A stretch of DNA of 64,000 nt from contig NC_089182.1 of assembly GCF_947507565.1 (NCBI RefSeq), positions 2,108,001 to 2,172,000 of the forward strand, read 5' to 3'. This DNA comes from Oscarella lobularis (taxonomy: Eukaryota; Porifera; Homoscleromorpha; Homosclerophorida; Oscarellidae). Under the pieces are notes generated by a model. The model was given only the letters and a program-made list of their open reading frames with translations, was not told the DNA's origin and did not search any database. Position numbers and translations under genes: made by a program. Positions 12,801 through 24,900 of this stretch are shown here, piece by piece; the stretch's first letter is position 1; each line of letters opens with the position of its first letter.

Positions 12801-14729
12801 TCGAATGGAAGCCAGCGCCTTCTCAAAAAAATAAAATCATTAGTTACTACAGAGTCTATTATGTGGACGTTCGTAAAAGACCTTCACCGCTGTTGTACGC
12901 GATTGTAGGCAGAGACAAGACATCAGATGTGATTTCGGGCTTGAGATCTTTCATTAAGTACGCTCTGCACGTGCGAGCTGTCAATGAGTGGGAAGACGGC
13001 ACCCAGCTTCTGGCGCCTCCTACAAATACTATGTCTATAACCACGTTAGAAGACGGTTAGTTTGATGCACCAAGTGTAGGACTTTTGAAAATCATATTAT
13101 TTTTGCTCAGCTCCTTGTGAACCGCAAAATGTAACTGGAGAGACTATCGTAAGCAGCACGTCAACGCTCCGAGTCGTGTGGAAGCAGCCAATTCATCCCA
13201 ACGGATTGATACGAAAGTACACGATCTACTATCGAAAAAAGATTCCAGAAAGTAGTCAGAAACTGAACGTAACGGTAAATGGAGATCGAACGGCCGTCAT
13301 CATAGGAAATCTCACCCTCTATACCACTTACGTGATACAGGTACCATAATATAATAAATTCAGGGGGGGTTGACTTCTTCATCGATTTCTTTGCTCTCAG
13401 ATCCAAGCTCACACTATTGAACCAGGCCCGTTGAGTCAACCGGTGGAGGGAGTAACAGGACAAGGACGTACGTAACGACTAGCCAATTCTCTTTGTATAC
13501 ACACACACACAGTTGGTCTTCTTACCGTTTTAGCACCAAGTGCTCCTCGCCAACTCACCGTATTAAACAACGGAAGACGAAGCGTGTCTCTGCAATGGAC
13601 AGATCCTGCCATTCCGCGAGGCGTCGTCATTCAATACACGGTGAGAACATTTCAGAGAAAAGCTTCCTCGCGACAGCAAATTCTTCACGCAATGTCCAGA
13701 TTTTCTATCGAGGAAGAAAGTGGTACAGCGGTCACGGAAGAAAACGCGAATCGTTTTCCGTCCGGTCGAGTCGAGTGGTGAAATCGCCTCCCCTGACGAC
13801 ATATACCGTCGACGACTTGACGCCGAATACGCTATGGACCTTTTACGTCGCGGCGAGCTCCGAAGGAGGAATAGGCGACGCGAGTAAGCCAGTCAGCGAG
13901 AGAACGTTAGAAGCAGGTACGCCGAAAATTGCGTCCCCTCATTCATTTTTCCCCGATGCCAATGCAGAGCCTTCGCCCGTCGTCGCGGCTCCGCCAGATC
14001 CGTGCACGTTCACCGAAACGACGGCAACGCTTCCGCTAGTCGCGCCGTCGGAAGGAAACGGAAGAACCGGGTATGGAATATAAGAGAGTCTACTAGTGCG
14101 CGCGCCCGATTCGCATTGTACGTGTAGTCGCATCGATTTGCTCGTGGCGGCCGTCGAATCGAATTCGTCTTCGGATGCCGTCGATTTCACGACGTTCGCT
14201 CCGGCTTCGAACGTCTCCGCCGCTGCCGTGAATGTCTCTGCGCTGAATGCGTCGCAGATTTACGTGGCGGCAACATTCGAATCTCGCGATACACTTCCCG
14301 CCGAATTTATCCTGGGACGCGGAGAAACCGTCAACGGCTACACGAACGCACCGCTAAGACCCGGTACGACGTACCGGTACGGATTGCGCGTCTATAGCGC
14401 AACAAACGACTCGCTTTTTACAACAAGCAACCCTCAAACGCTAAGTAAAATTAATTAATAAGATAAATTAATTCGATGACTCTAAAGTTCTTCTTTACCT
14501 TGCAGCTACACTAAAAGATATAGAAACCGATGGTGAGCCAATGAGAGAAAGAGAGAGAGAGTATTGCTTTGTGTGTTCACACGTTGAATGTATAGGCTGT
14601 CCGCGCTGCTTGTATACTATTGTGAGCGCAGCTTCTTGCGCTGGCGGAGCACTCCTTGGTATGATTTCGATTGCTGTGCTGCTTTGCTGTGTGAAAAGAG
14701 CTCGCGCCGTTCGTGGTTACTACAAGTAA
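6855..14729 (+). CDS. Giant Ig/FN3 receptor A with fucolectin-like domains, about 2139 aa
   Basis: Single-pass cell-surface protein. Signal peptide (MLAAEKFTLFLLCC...) in exon 1 (6855-6930). Three fucolectin/F5-8C-like domains, one per exon (7098-7559, 7624-8052, 8103-8570), each carrying motifs such as NPWWKLD, LVGRYVHV and SLCDV/SLCEV. Eleven Ig domains, one per exon (8623-12322), nearly all with phase 1-1 borders and C...W...YxC cores. FN3 domains at 12378-12680, 12744-13055, 13111-13467 and 13534-13916. An RPTP-like juxtamembrane module (13968-14444) has IYVAATF and GYTNAPL motifs. A short linker exon (14506-14532) is followed by the TM exon (14596-14729). The cytoplasmic tail is only about a dozen residues, ending RGYYK. 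Intron 9223-9275 has a GC donor. Paralogous exon by exon to receptors B and C. Adhesion or recognition function is inferred only from domain content. Confidence 0.9.
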
Positions 14730-14743
14730 AAATCAGGGTGAAA

Positions 14744-15824
14744 ATGGCCCTCTGTAGCGTTTTCCGCGTGGTCTGACGACCCGGATTAACAACACTTCGA
14801 TGGGGACCCCTTTCGATCTTTCCCAGGTGAATCGCGACGTTTGGACGCTCTCGCTTTGCCGAAAGCTTTTCTTCTCGACGAGGTCGTTGCACTGTTCGAG
14901 CGTATCAAGACGGAGGAGGGCGAGATTCTTCTGCAGGAGTACACCGACGCCTATTCCGAACTGAACAAATTTTTCGGCCTCCTCGGACGAGTAGATAGCC
15001 GCGTTTCGCGCTAATTGGCGTCTTCGCGAATAGTTCCGTGCAGGCGATGACGTTCGTAACGGCGGACATCAACGAGAAGGTCGGCATTTTGCGTCATCAT
15101 CTCAACACGACGGGTAATCGTTGATTTTACCGAGATGTCCCGTAAAAGTCGACGAATTATTTACAGGAGAACCGTACAGATCAGCTCAGGCAATGATTAA
15201 GGTACGCGGCAGCCCAGCTAAATCTCGAATGGGATCCTCCTTGAAAAGGGGGGTGTTTCGTACAGCGACAATGAGAAGCCAATTAATTAATTAATTAATT
15301 AATTAATTACCGAATGGGACTTATAATTAAATTGCGTATAGTATGAAGTAGAGAAGAAGCTGCTTGATAAATCGCGTAAACCTCCCTCTGGTTCAAGAAC
15401 TTTGCTGCGGTTGCACAGAGCTCTCAGTAAAAATAATTTCAAAACGCATAATTCGTCGCTCTTTATATTTTTTGTAGACTTTATTATTCATTTTTTTGAG
15501 AAACTCAAAGAGTCCAGTGACGAGGAAAAGTTGTCTTCGCAGGCAAGCGAGGCTTACGGAGCGACGCTCGCCCACCACCACACATGGCTCATTCGAAAGG
15601 CGGTTCAAGTGGGCCTCTACTTGGTTCCAAAAACGAAAGACGTACTCGCGTCCGCGAAAGAAACGAAAGAGACGGTGGAACCCAAACTAAAGTAGGAGAC
15701 GAAATGGGACTCTAGAAATAATAGTTAATGCCTTCTCTATAGGCGTCTGCTAGAGCTAGCTCGTCCTATCTACGAGATAACAGAAAAACTTTACACAGAT
15801 TTCGACCTGCACTCCTTGCCATGA
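14744..15824 (+). CDS. CPTP: Ceramide-1-phosphate transfer protein (GLTP fold), about 219 aa
   Basis: Cytosolic glycolipid-transfer-protein-fold protein that moves ceramide-1-phosphate between membranes. Exons: 14744-14753 (start uncertain), 14827-14990, 15044-15113, 15167-15201, 15342-15426, 15478-15691 and 15743-15824. Family hallmarks are AYSELNKFF, EPYRSAQAMI, the phosphate-binding stretch SGSRTLLRLHRAL with its arginines, HHTWLIRKAV with the headgroup His, and a C-terminal KLYTDFDLHSLP. The total length of about 219 aa is close to the usual 210-220. The first exon codes for only about three residues, so the true start may differ. If correct, the ATG lies 14 bases after the receptor A stop codon on the same strand, so the two may share a transcript. 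Convergent with receptor B. Confidence 0.9.
15280..15309. repeat. (TTAA)n microsatellite in a CPTP intron
   Basis: About seven copies of AATT/TTAA in the intron before the 15342 exon. A similar TTAA run occurs at about 24878-24910 in a receptor B intron. Confidence 0.9.
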
Positions 15825-15935
15825 TTCTACTGATTTAAACCTTCTTGTTTGTATACGGACTACCTATGATTTCGTTTCCACAGTATTTATTTATTTACGC
15901 AACTTACATTTTCCAGCGAGCCAACCCGCCGTCGT

Positions 15936-18900
15936 TCAGTACCACTTGTTTCTTGTTAGGCAGAAGAACAGACACCCAACAGTGATGATTCCTACCAGCA
16001 GTCCACCCGCACCGCATGCAGCGCTCAATAGAATATAAGAGCAGCCTGCACAATCAAACTATATCAAAAAAGAGGCTCTCTTTCTCAATACTGATCTTTT
16101 ACCAGTTGGTGTTTCTATACAAAAAAGAAATTAATTAATTACAAAAGGGGACCCAAAAGAGCTAAACTCAATAGTGAATTACTTATTGCAAGCGGGTTGC
16201 TGACGGCGACGAGGGAGCTGTTCTCTGCGCTGTGAGCACGCACCGCATACTGGTACGCAATACCGGATTTGAGTGGCCCATTAGTATAGCCGTTTGCCGT
16301 TTCTCCGCTTCCCAGTACAAATTCGCTGGGAAGCGCGTCTCCGGCGCTGAATCTCGCAGCCACGTAAATTGCTCCGACGGGAAGGTTTGCAGAGTACGTA
16401 GCATTTCCTTGGTATGATCTAAAATCGATTACGTCGGAAATGGACGCCACTGCTGCGACGAGGATATCGATGTGTCTAACGCACGTCCAAAAAAGAGAAA
16501 ACGTCAATATTCGGTTTCGTTGTCATTTATATACCTACCCTATTTCTCCATTTTCTTGCGAAGGTTCGATCAAAGTAACCACTGCCGTTGTCGTGGTTAG
16601 TTTGGAAGGATTAGCCGGCGGTAGAATTATTCCTGAAGGTTCTGCAGACGATATACATAAAAATACAAAATAAAGCTCATAATTTCATCGACATACCCGC
16701 TGATAACGTCTTTCCGTACACTGTCGCACTTACATCTCCCACACCCCTCACGGTGCTGCCAGCTATCGAAAAAGCCCATCGAGTATCCGGTGCCAAGTTA
16801 TCCACAGTATAAGCAGTAAACGATGGGCTGACTACAAGACTCGACTGCAGAAATAGCGATTGACGTTCTCCTCCTTGGCCCATGTACGTCTTATTTCCGG
16901 AATAAAAAATCTGAACCAATCGGCTATAGCGAGCGCTGTACGGTGGTGCGAACACTCACGGTGTATCGAGTGATGATTCCCCGAGGAGTGGCGGGCACTG
17001 TCCACGCAAGCGATACACTCCTCGTACCATTTTCGGACACGGCGAGATGACGAGGAGCGCTGGGCACTGCGCACGATAAATGTGCACACGATCATCGCAA
17101 CATATATACAGTACACGTACGTCCTTGATCCGTCGTGCCTTCCACCGGATCGCTGAGTAGACCCGGTTTGATTGTATGAGCCTGAACCTGGCCAAACGAG
17201 TGCAGCGTCAAGTCAACGCGAGCGATGTGAGCCTACTTACCTGAATAACGTACGTTGTGAAGAGAGCAAGATTGTCCAGCACAGACGACATTTGATTGGC
17301 GACGACTCCCTTGCTCAGAGTCACGTCCCCACTTTTTTCCTTATAAAAAATAGTGTGCTTTCGAATGACTCCATTCGGAAAAGCCGGCTCCTTCCACACG
17401 ACCCTCAACGTCGACGTACTATTCACGATAGTTTCTCCGCTAACATTCTGCGGCGGACCAGGAGCTTGGAGAGACAGTCAAAAGAAAACGCAGGGGGGAA
17501 ACGTCGTCGCACACTTACCATCCTCGGGTGTAGTCAACGTTAGAGTACTGCTACTCGGTCCTTCTATCTGCGACCCATCATCCCATTCGTTGACAGCTCG
17601 CACGTATAGAACGTAGCGAACGAACGGTCTCAATTCCGATACTACTTCCGACGTCGTGTTGCGGCCGAATTCCTTATACGATAGCGATCCGAAGCTTTCC
17701 TCTTCACTTTCGTAGTAGACGTGATAATATCGAATTCTCCCCGTCCATTCGGAAAGCGGCGGATCCCATTCGACGAAAATTGCCGTCGAATTCCAAATGA
17801 GGGCTCGAAAATTGCGAGGAGGAAGCGGAACTGAATCGTATCGCTTTTCAAAACCGCTTCGTCTAGATAACAATAACAAACCTCCAGGTTCTGTTGACAC
17901 TGTCAGGGGAACCGTTCCCTGTGCCGCTCCTTCTGCGTTCGACGCAATAATGAGAATCCTATAGGTCGTGTACACCCGTAGGCCGGTTATAGTCGCCTCG
18001 AGCGTCGCGTTATTCACGGCGAGGGCGAAGAGATAACCGCTCGACGTTCCCGCTCGCTTCAAGCTTAGAGTATAGTTGTGTATGGGATAGCTGCCGTCAT
18101 AAGGTGCCGTCCAATTCAACGCGATGCTCGTCGTCGTCTTTTTGACGATTGTTACAGTAGATGGGTCGATTCCTGCAGGCGGACCTAGGAAAGAATTCGT
18201 GGAGACAAGAGTGCACGTCTTAAATAATTAACAAGTTTTAGTTTGGAAAAATGTCTCGGTTTGTCTTGCATGAAATTGCAGGTGTAACAGTAAAATATAA
18301 AGCAGAGTGCAACGTGAAGGAAAAAAGAGAAGGGTACTTGATGGTGATGATGATGAATATTATCATCGATGATCAAGTATTATTCTCTTCCTCAATCATA
18401 CAGAATAATTACAAGGGACTGGCCAACTGTTCTCTAGTGTAATAAATTACAGAAAAATTACAAGGGACTGGCCAACTGTTCTTTCCTGTAATAAATTACA
18501 GTCAAACTACAACGGACTGGCCAATTGTTCTTTCCTGTAATAAATTACAGGAAAATTACAAGGGACTGGCCAACTGTTCTCGCCTGTAATAAATTACAGG
18601 AAAATTACAAGGGACTGGCCAACTGTTCTCTAGTGTAATAAATTACAGTGAAATTACAAGGGGCTGGCCAACTGTTCTCTAATGTAATAAATTACAGAAA
18701 AATTACAAGGGACTGGCCAACTGTTCTCTCCTGTAATAAATTACAGAAAAATTACAAGGGACTGGCCAACTGTTCTCTCCTGTAATAAATTACATTGAAA
18801 TTACAAGGGACTGGCAAACTGTTCTTTCCTGTAATAAATTACATTGAAATTACAAGGGACTGGCCAACTGTTCTCTCCTGTAATAAATTACAGGAAAATT

Positions 18901-21900
18901 ACAAGAGACTGGCCAACTGTTCTCTAGTGTAATAAATTACAGGAAAATTACAAGGGACTGGCCAACTGTTCTCTAGTGTAATAAATTACAGTAAAATTAC
19001 AAGGGGCTGGCCAACTGTTCTCTCCTGTAATAAATTACAGAAAAATTACAAGGGACTGGCCAACTGTTCTCTCCTGTAATAAATTACAGGAAAATTACAA
19101 GAGACTGGCCAACTGTTCTCTACTGTAATAAATTACAGAAAAATTACAAGGGACTGGCCAACTGTTCTTTCCTGTAATACATTACAGGAAAATTACAAGA
19201 GACTGGCCAACTGTTCTCTAGTGTAAAAAATTACAAGGGACTGGCCAACTGTTCTCTCCTGTAATAAATTACAGGAAAATTACAAGAGACTGGCCAACTG
19301 TTCTCTAGTGTAATAAATTACAGAAAAATTACAAGGGACTGGCCAACTGTTCTCTACTGTAATAAATTACAGTAAAATTACAAGAGACTGGCCAACTGTT
19401 CTCTAGTGTAATAAATTACAGGAAAATTACAAGGGACTGGCCAACTGTTCTCTCCTGTAATAAATTACAGAAAAATCACAATGGACTGGCCAACTCTTCT
19501 CTCCTGTAATAAATTACAGAAAAATTACAAGGGACTGGCCAACTGTTCTATAGTGTAATAAATTACAGTGAAATTACAAGGGGCTGGCCAACTGTTCTCT
19601 CCTGTAATAATTTACAGTGAAATTACAAGGGGCTGGCCAACTGTTCTCTAGTGTAATAAATTACAGTGAAATTACAAGGGACTGGCCAACTGTTCTCTCC
19701 TGTAATAAATTACAGAAAAATTACAAGGGACTGGCCAACTCTTTTCTCCTGTAATGTAAGAGTTAGGGCCGGTCTCGCTCTTTTCAAAAATGTCACAGAC
19801 GTTTGGAACTATACCTTTCAGTTCTTATGCGCTTATCGTTTGCAGCATTGGGTACTTTCTAGGGCATGGGCGAAGTGGCGGCAACTGAAATAATGTATAT
19901 GGCAGAGATTTTTGTGTCTGTCGAGGGCTTGGTTGGTTAGGTACTTCAGGTTGCTCAAAAATTCTATCATGGGCGATGCCGGCGCGTTCATTTCTGCAGC
20001 AGCAGAGGCTATGATAAGCAGTACAGCATGCGTGACTAGCTTACTCTGAATGAGCGGCAAATGAGGCGCGTGGTATTTTGACTACGGTGGAGAGGCGCTT
20101 CGCTTATTTTGACTGGTACCATGGTGAGTGTTTAGGCGACTCACCACGCTCCCACGAGAAATGGTGGTGGTAATCGATCTCAAATTGATACCGTCACGCC
20201 TCCCTACCACGTCTAGACAAAATACCGCACGCACCTCATTCACATCGCTCATTTCAGCGAGTCACAATGCTGAGCTCCTTAGCGTCGCTTCAACTGCTGC
20301 AGCGACGGACACAACGCCATCTCGCCCGTATAGAATTAAATGATGAAGAGCGATCAGTACCTAACCAAGCCCGACAGACACGGGCACATATCCCTTACAT
20401 ATTTCTTATGTCAGTTTTCACCACTTTGCCCAAGCTCCGGAACAACAAACTGAACGCCGCAAACGGTAAGTGCACATCGGCACGACCTTGAAAAAACCGA
20501 AAGGTAAGCGCATTGTCACAACGGGTGTACCGAAAAACATGACACCATCCGTTCTGACCGCAGCATTCCAAACTTCTGTGACGTCACATCCTGTTTCACG
20601 AAAAGACCCAAATTTCTCCGAAACGAAAAGAGAAGGACCTTAACAAATCCCCAGGTGCACAACTACAATGTATCGGACACCTGAGGGACCCAGTCGCGAG
20701 AGCCTACTACCCACCACTTTTCCGGTACGCCCGTTAGTAATTTTTTACATCCCGAAAACTATGTCTCGGTACTCAGGTACCGAGACAAAAAATAAAATAA
20801 CCTTCAATGAGAACGGTGAATATATCCGAGTCGCTGTCGCCGTAACGACTGAAAACTCGGCAAAAGTAGTAGCCAGAGTACGAAACGAGAGCGTTGGAAA
20901 CGATCAGCGTCGCCTTCTTGCCGTCGGACGAGATCATGACTTCGTAGTCGACGCCGTCACTTTGAATTCTACTCGTACGCCGAGAAGCCGTTAGTGCGAT
21001 ACGATAAAAGTCAATCGTCGGAACCGGACGTCCGTCGACGATGCAAGACACGTTGAACGACGATCCCAAAGCGACGAGGCGACTTCCGGACGACGTCGAC
21101 ACAATGGACGGCGCATCTAAATATTAAAAATAATAATATTCAAATCAACAGGTCAATATTGATACAGTGGACGTCCATCAGCGCGGAGCTCGACGAGATA
21201 TTCCTACTGTGACATCGATAGAGACCCGCGTCACTGCGCTGTACTTTCCTTATCGTCAGATTGCTCAAAATCCACTTTGACGTTCTCATTTCATCGTTTA
21301 CTTGCACGCTATCGTTCAAGAGTACGTTCTCGTACGAGACGCCGCCGTCACTCGATTTTTGCCAGATTATATTTCCAGGCGGATAGCCAATAATTCGGCA
21401 CGTCATCGATCCCGTCGTTCCTTCGAACGCCGTCTCGTCCTGCGGATCCAAAACAAATCGATTTCCGACTAAAAGAGTAATTACAAAATAGGAAAATTCG
21501 CAGAAAAACCGACGATTTTTACTCGAAATAATGGCCGGACTCGGTGACGATCCGTCGAAACAGGTATAATTGCCTCCATCGTCTTCGTTCACGTCATTTA
21601 TCGTCAGCGTGCTATTGATGACAGTGTCGTTCGCGTCCTCAATCCAATCCACCACGAACGAAGACGACAGAAGTACGCTATTGTGATACCACGAAATGGG
21701 CGTGTATTGAGACGCCGGATAAGCCGTCAGTTGGCAGGTAAGAAAGAGTGCTTCACTGTAAGGAACATCCTTGTTCGCCGGCTCGCCCATCACACGCGGA
21801 CGAACTAAAAAACCTCAACTCATACAAAAAAAACGAGACAGGGCAATGTTTTATACATTTTAGTGGAATATAGATCGGTTCTCCATCTCCGGCGCTATTC

Positions 21901-24900
21901 TGTCCACGGCACGTATAGTGACCGCCGTGTTCTACAGCGTTGACTGCGCTCAGGCTTAGAGTACTCGTCGTGTAGAGACCGCCTGCGTACGACTCGCCGA
22001 CGACGCCGAATCGTAACGGCCTCCCGCGAAATGACCACGAAACTGCGGCGACTGGATTCGCCGCTGCCCGACATACCAACGATGCCGATTCACCTCGAAT
22101 TCCGAACGTATCGACGGATAGTGTCGTCAGAATGGGCTTAACTAAAATCCACCTCGTTTTTTTAACGAATAAAAACAGCGCGGCGCCCTCTCTTCACTTT
22201 ACCCGTTACGACTGCATAAGGCGACGTCTTGAGAGTGTCGCTGGGCGACGCGCTCTTGGCCATGCATCGATAGGATCCCGCTTGACTGACGTCGTCGCCG
22301 ACGAGCGTCACGATACTGGTCTTCTCTCGATTGGCGACGTCGACGGTGTCGCTACCGTTGACGTTCGTCAATAGACCTCCCATCGTCTTCTGCCACGTAA
22401 TCATTGGTATGGGAAAACCTCTTGCACTGCACGCGACTATCTTCGTTTTGCCACTTTCGAGTGCCGTCGACTGAGGCGGAGCGAAAAGAACAGAAGAAAC
22501 TAAATCCAGTTGGGACGATACGTAGTCAATTATTATTAATTATATGCCCTTTACCTGATATCGTTGCGAAGGCGGTGGTGTTGATCGAGGGGCTGATTTT
22601 GCCGATGCAAATGTAGTCGCCTCCGTCGCGAACGGTGACAATCGCGATCGGATGAAAAATGGTCCACTCGTTCATCGACGGATTCGTCTGACGAGTGACA
22701 TTCGTCAAGATTTTGTCGTCGAGTCGCAACTCCCCGCTCGACGGACGCGGAGCGGCGGCAAAAGTGCACATCATCAAAGACGACGAGCCCTGACTGAGAG
22801 TTTGGCTAAGAAACGATAAAACTTCGCCGAGAACTAAACAAAAGCGCATCAGAAAGAACGTTATACATATTATAGGACTTCTTACCTCCTACCGTTGCCC
22901 GAGCCGATGCGATGGTATGGCTATAGCCGGGACGACTCGCTTCACAGTAATAGTTGTCCGAACCGTCGCTGAGTTGTACGTTGGAGAGCGTCAACGTGCT
23001 TTCTACCCCGTTCGATGTGGCCGAGAAAGTCGTCCCACTTATTCGATCTGCGCCTTTGTACCACTTGATGTACTGGGCTTCGATTCCGCTCGCATTGCAG
23101 AACAAGCTCAGCGTGTCTCCCACTTTTCCGACTGCACCCCAAACGCGCACAAACGGCTTTGCTGGAAATAGAAAACGTTATTCGCGGATCAGTTCCGGAA
23201 TAAAAATGCGAGACGATTCACCTGACATGTCGGCTGCGGCGGAGACGTTTCGATATAGGCCGTTTCTCGCCGTGCACAGAAACGTCGCCCGCTCATTCGT
23301 ACTGTTCGTCACGACGGCTTGGATTCTGCTCGTCGTAATGCCGGACGACGTGAAATTCTCGACGACGACAAAAGTGTCGCCCGTCAACGACGTCCACGTT
23401 ATCGAAGGAGCCGGATAACCTCCAGCCGAGCAATTGAAGAAGACGTCTTGGCCGGGAATCCGGCCGACGCTCGTCGGAGTCGCGACGAACAAAGGATAGA
23501 CTAGAAAGAACATATACAAATATATACCTCGTTCTAGGTTTTGCTTTGAACCTGAGAGCGCTAACTGTCGTGACGAGTTCGTCGCTCTGCCGTTGTATGC
23601 CGTACACGTGTATTGACCTTCTTCTTTTCTGTTTCCTCGCACCGTGATCGCGCTCGTCACGCTGAGTCCGTCTTGATCGTGACGCGAAACGTTGACCGTC
23701 TCTCCATCGGGTCCGATCCATTTGATGCTCGGCGGGGGACAACCGCTTGCAGAGCAAGTCAGCGTCGCCTCTTGTAAATTCTCTACCGTGACATCGTGGC
23801 TCGTCTCCACAAACGGATCCAAACCTAGACAAAAAAGAAAACGTTCTTATACTGTATATAATATGATAATATCTACGCACCACTGCAGTTATAAAACTCG
23901 ACTTCGCACAGCGATAGTGACGGCGAAGGCGACGTCGATCGATCCGATGCGACGATGTGGACGAACGTACCGGTCGGTTGACCGAAGCACGTCACTCGTA
24001 TCTCCGCTCGTAGGCGCCCCGACGAAAGAGGATAGACCATGGGCGGAAAGTGACACCGCTCGTTCCTGTCGTCTTTACCCGAATAAATCGTCCAGTTTCC
24101 CACGTAAACAGCAAATCCATGCATCTCGCGCAGAGCGGTCGCGTTCTGAAGCGGACGAATGATGATATAGCTGATTTTCTGCGGTTCTTTGAACTTGGCT
24201 TGCCACCAAGATCGGGCGCGTTTGAACGAACGAAAGCAGGCGCGTTCAGCCGTCTGATTGCTGCGATCGAGAGCCTTCGATGCCATACTCGACGCTTCGA
24301 GTTCGTTCAGAGCCGTCGCCCTCGCCTGACCGTAAATGTCCATATATGAATCTGCAAGAACAACGAAAGGGCAAATAATAATAATAATGAGTAAAATCTT
24401 TTTTCTAAGCGAAAGGGTTAACACTCACAAGTATTGAGAATAAAAAATTGACATATTTTCGGAATTTCGGGAATGAAGCTTCGAATTCGAATGTAAACAG
24501 TGTCGCCGAGTAGGCGTTCGGACACTTGAAAAGGGCTATACCTACTACTCGTAGAAGAGTAAGCGTTGAGAAGGCGACGATTGTCATCGACGCTCGCCGT
24601 TCGATGCGATCCGATGAAATATTGATAGTTTCGCGTGTATGCCGTGAGCTCGACATAAATTTGCGTATCGATAACGAAAACCGCTTCCGGCAGATCGAAT
24701 CGAACCAACGTGAGTATAGTCGACACGTTCGGCGTTCCGCATACCCAATAGTAGCCGTCGAAAATGCGATCGAGTGGATCAGTCAGACTTTGCCCGGGTT
24801 CGTAGTACGGCTGCACGTCTACCTCCATACGGTGTAAATTGAACGCACCGGCTTCTGTACACAGAGACAAATAAAATTTAATTAATTAATTAATTAATAA

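Noticed and set aside
18401-19757. CRISPR array
   Set aside because: Repeats are contiguous 49-bp units without unique spacers, inside a eukaryotic intron.
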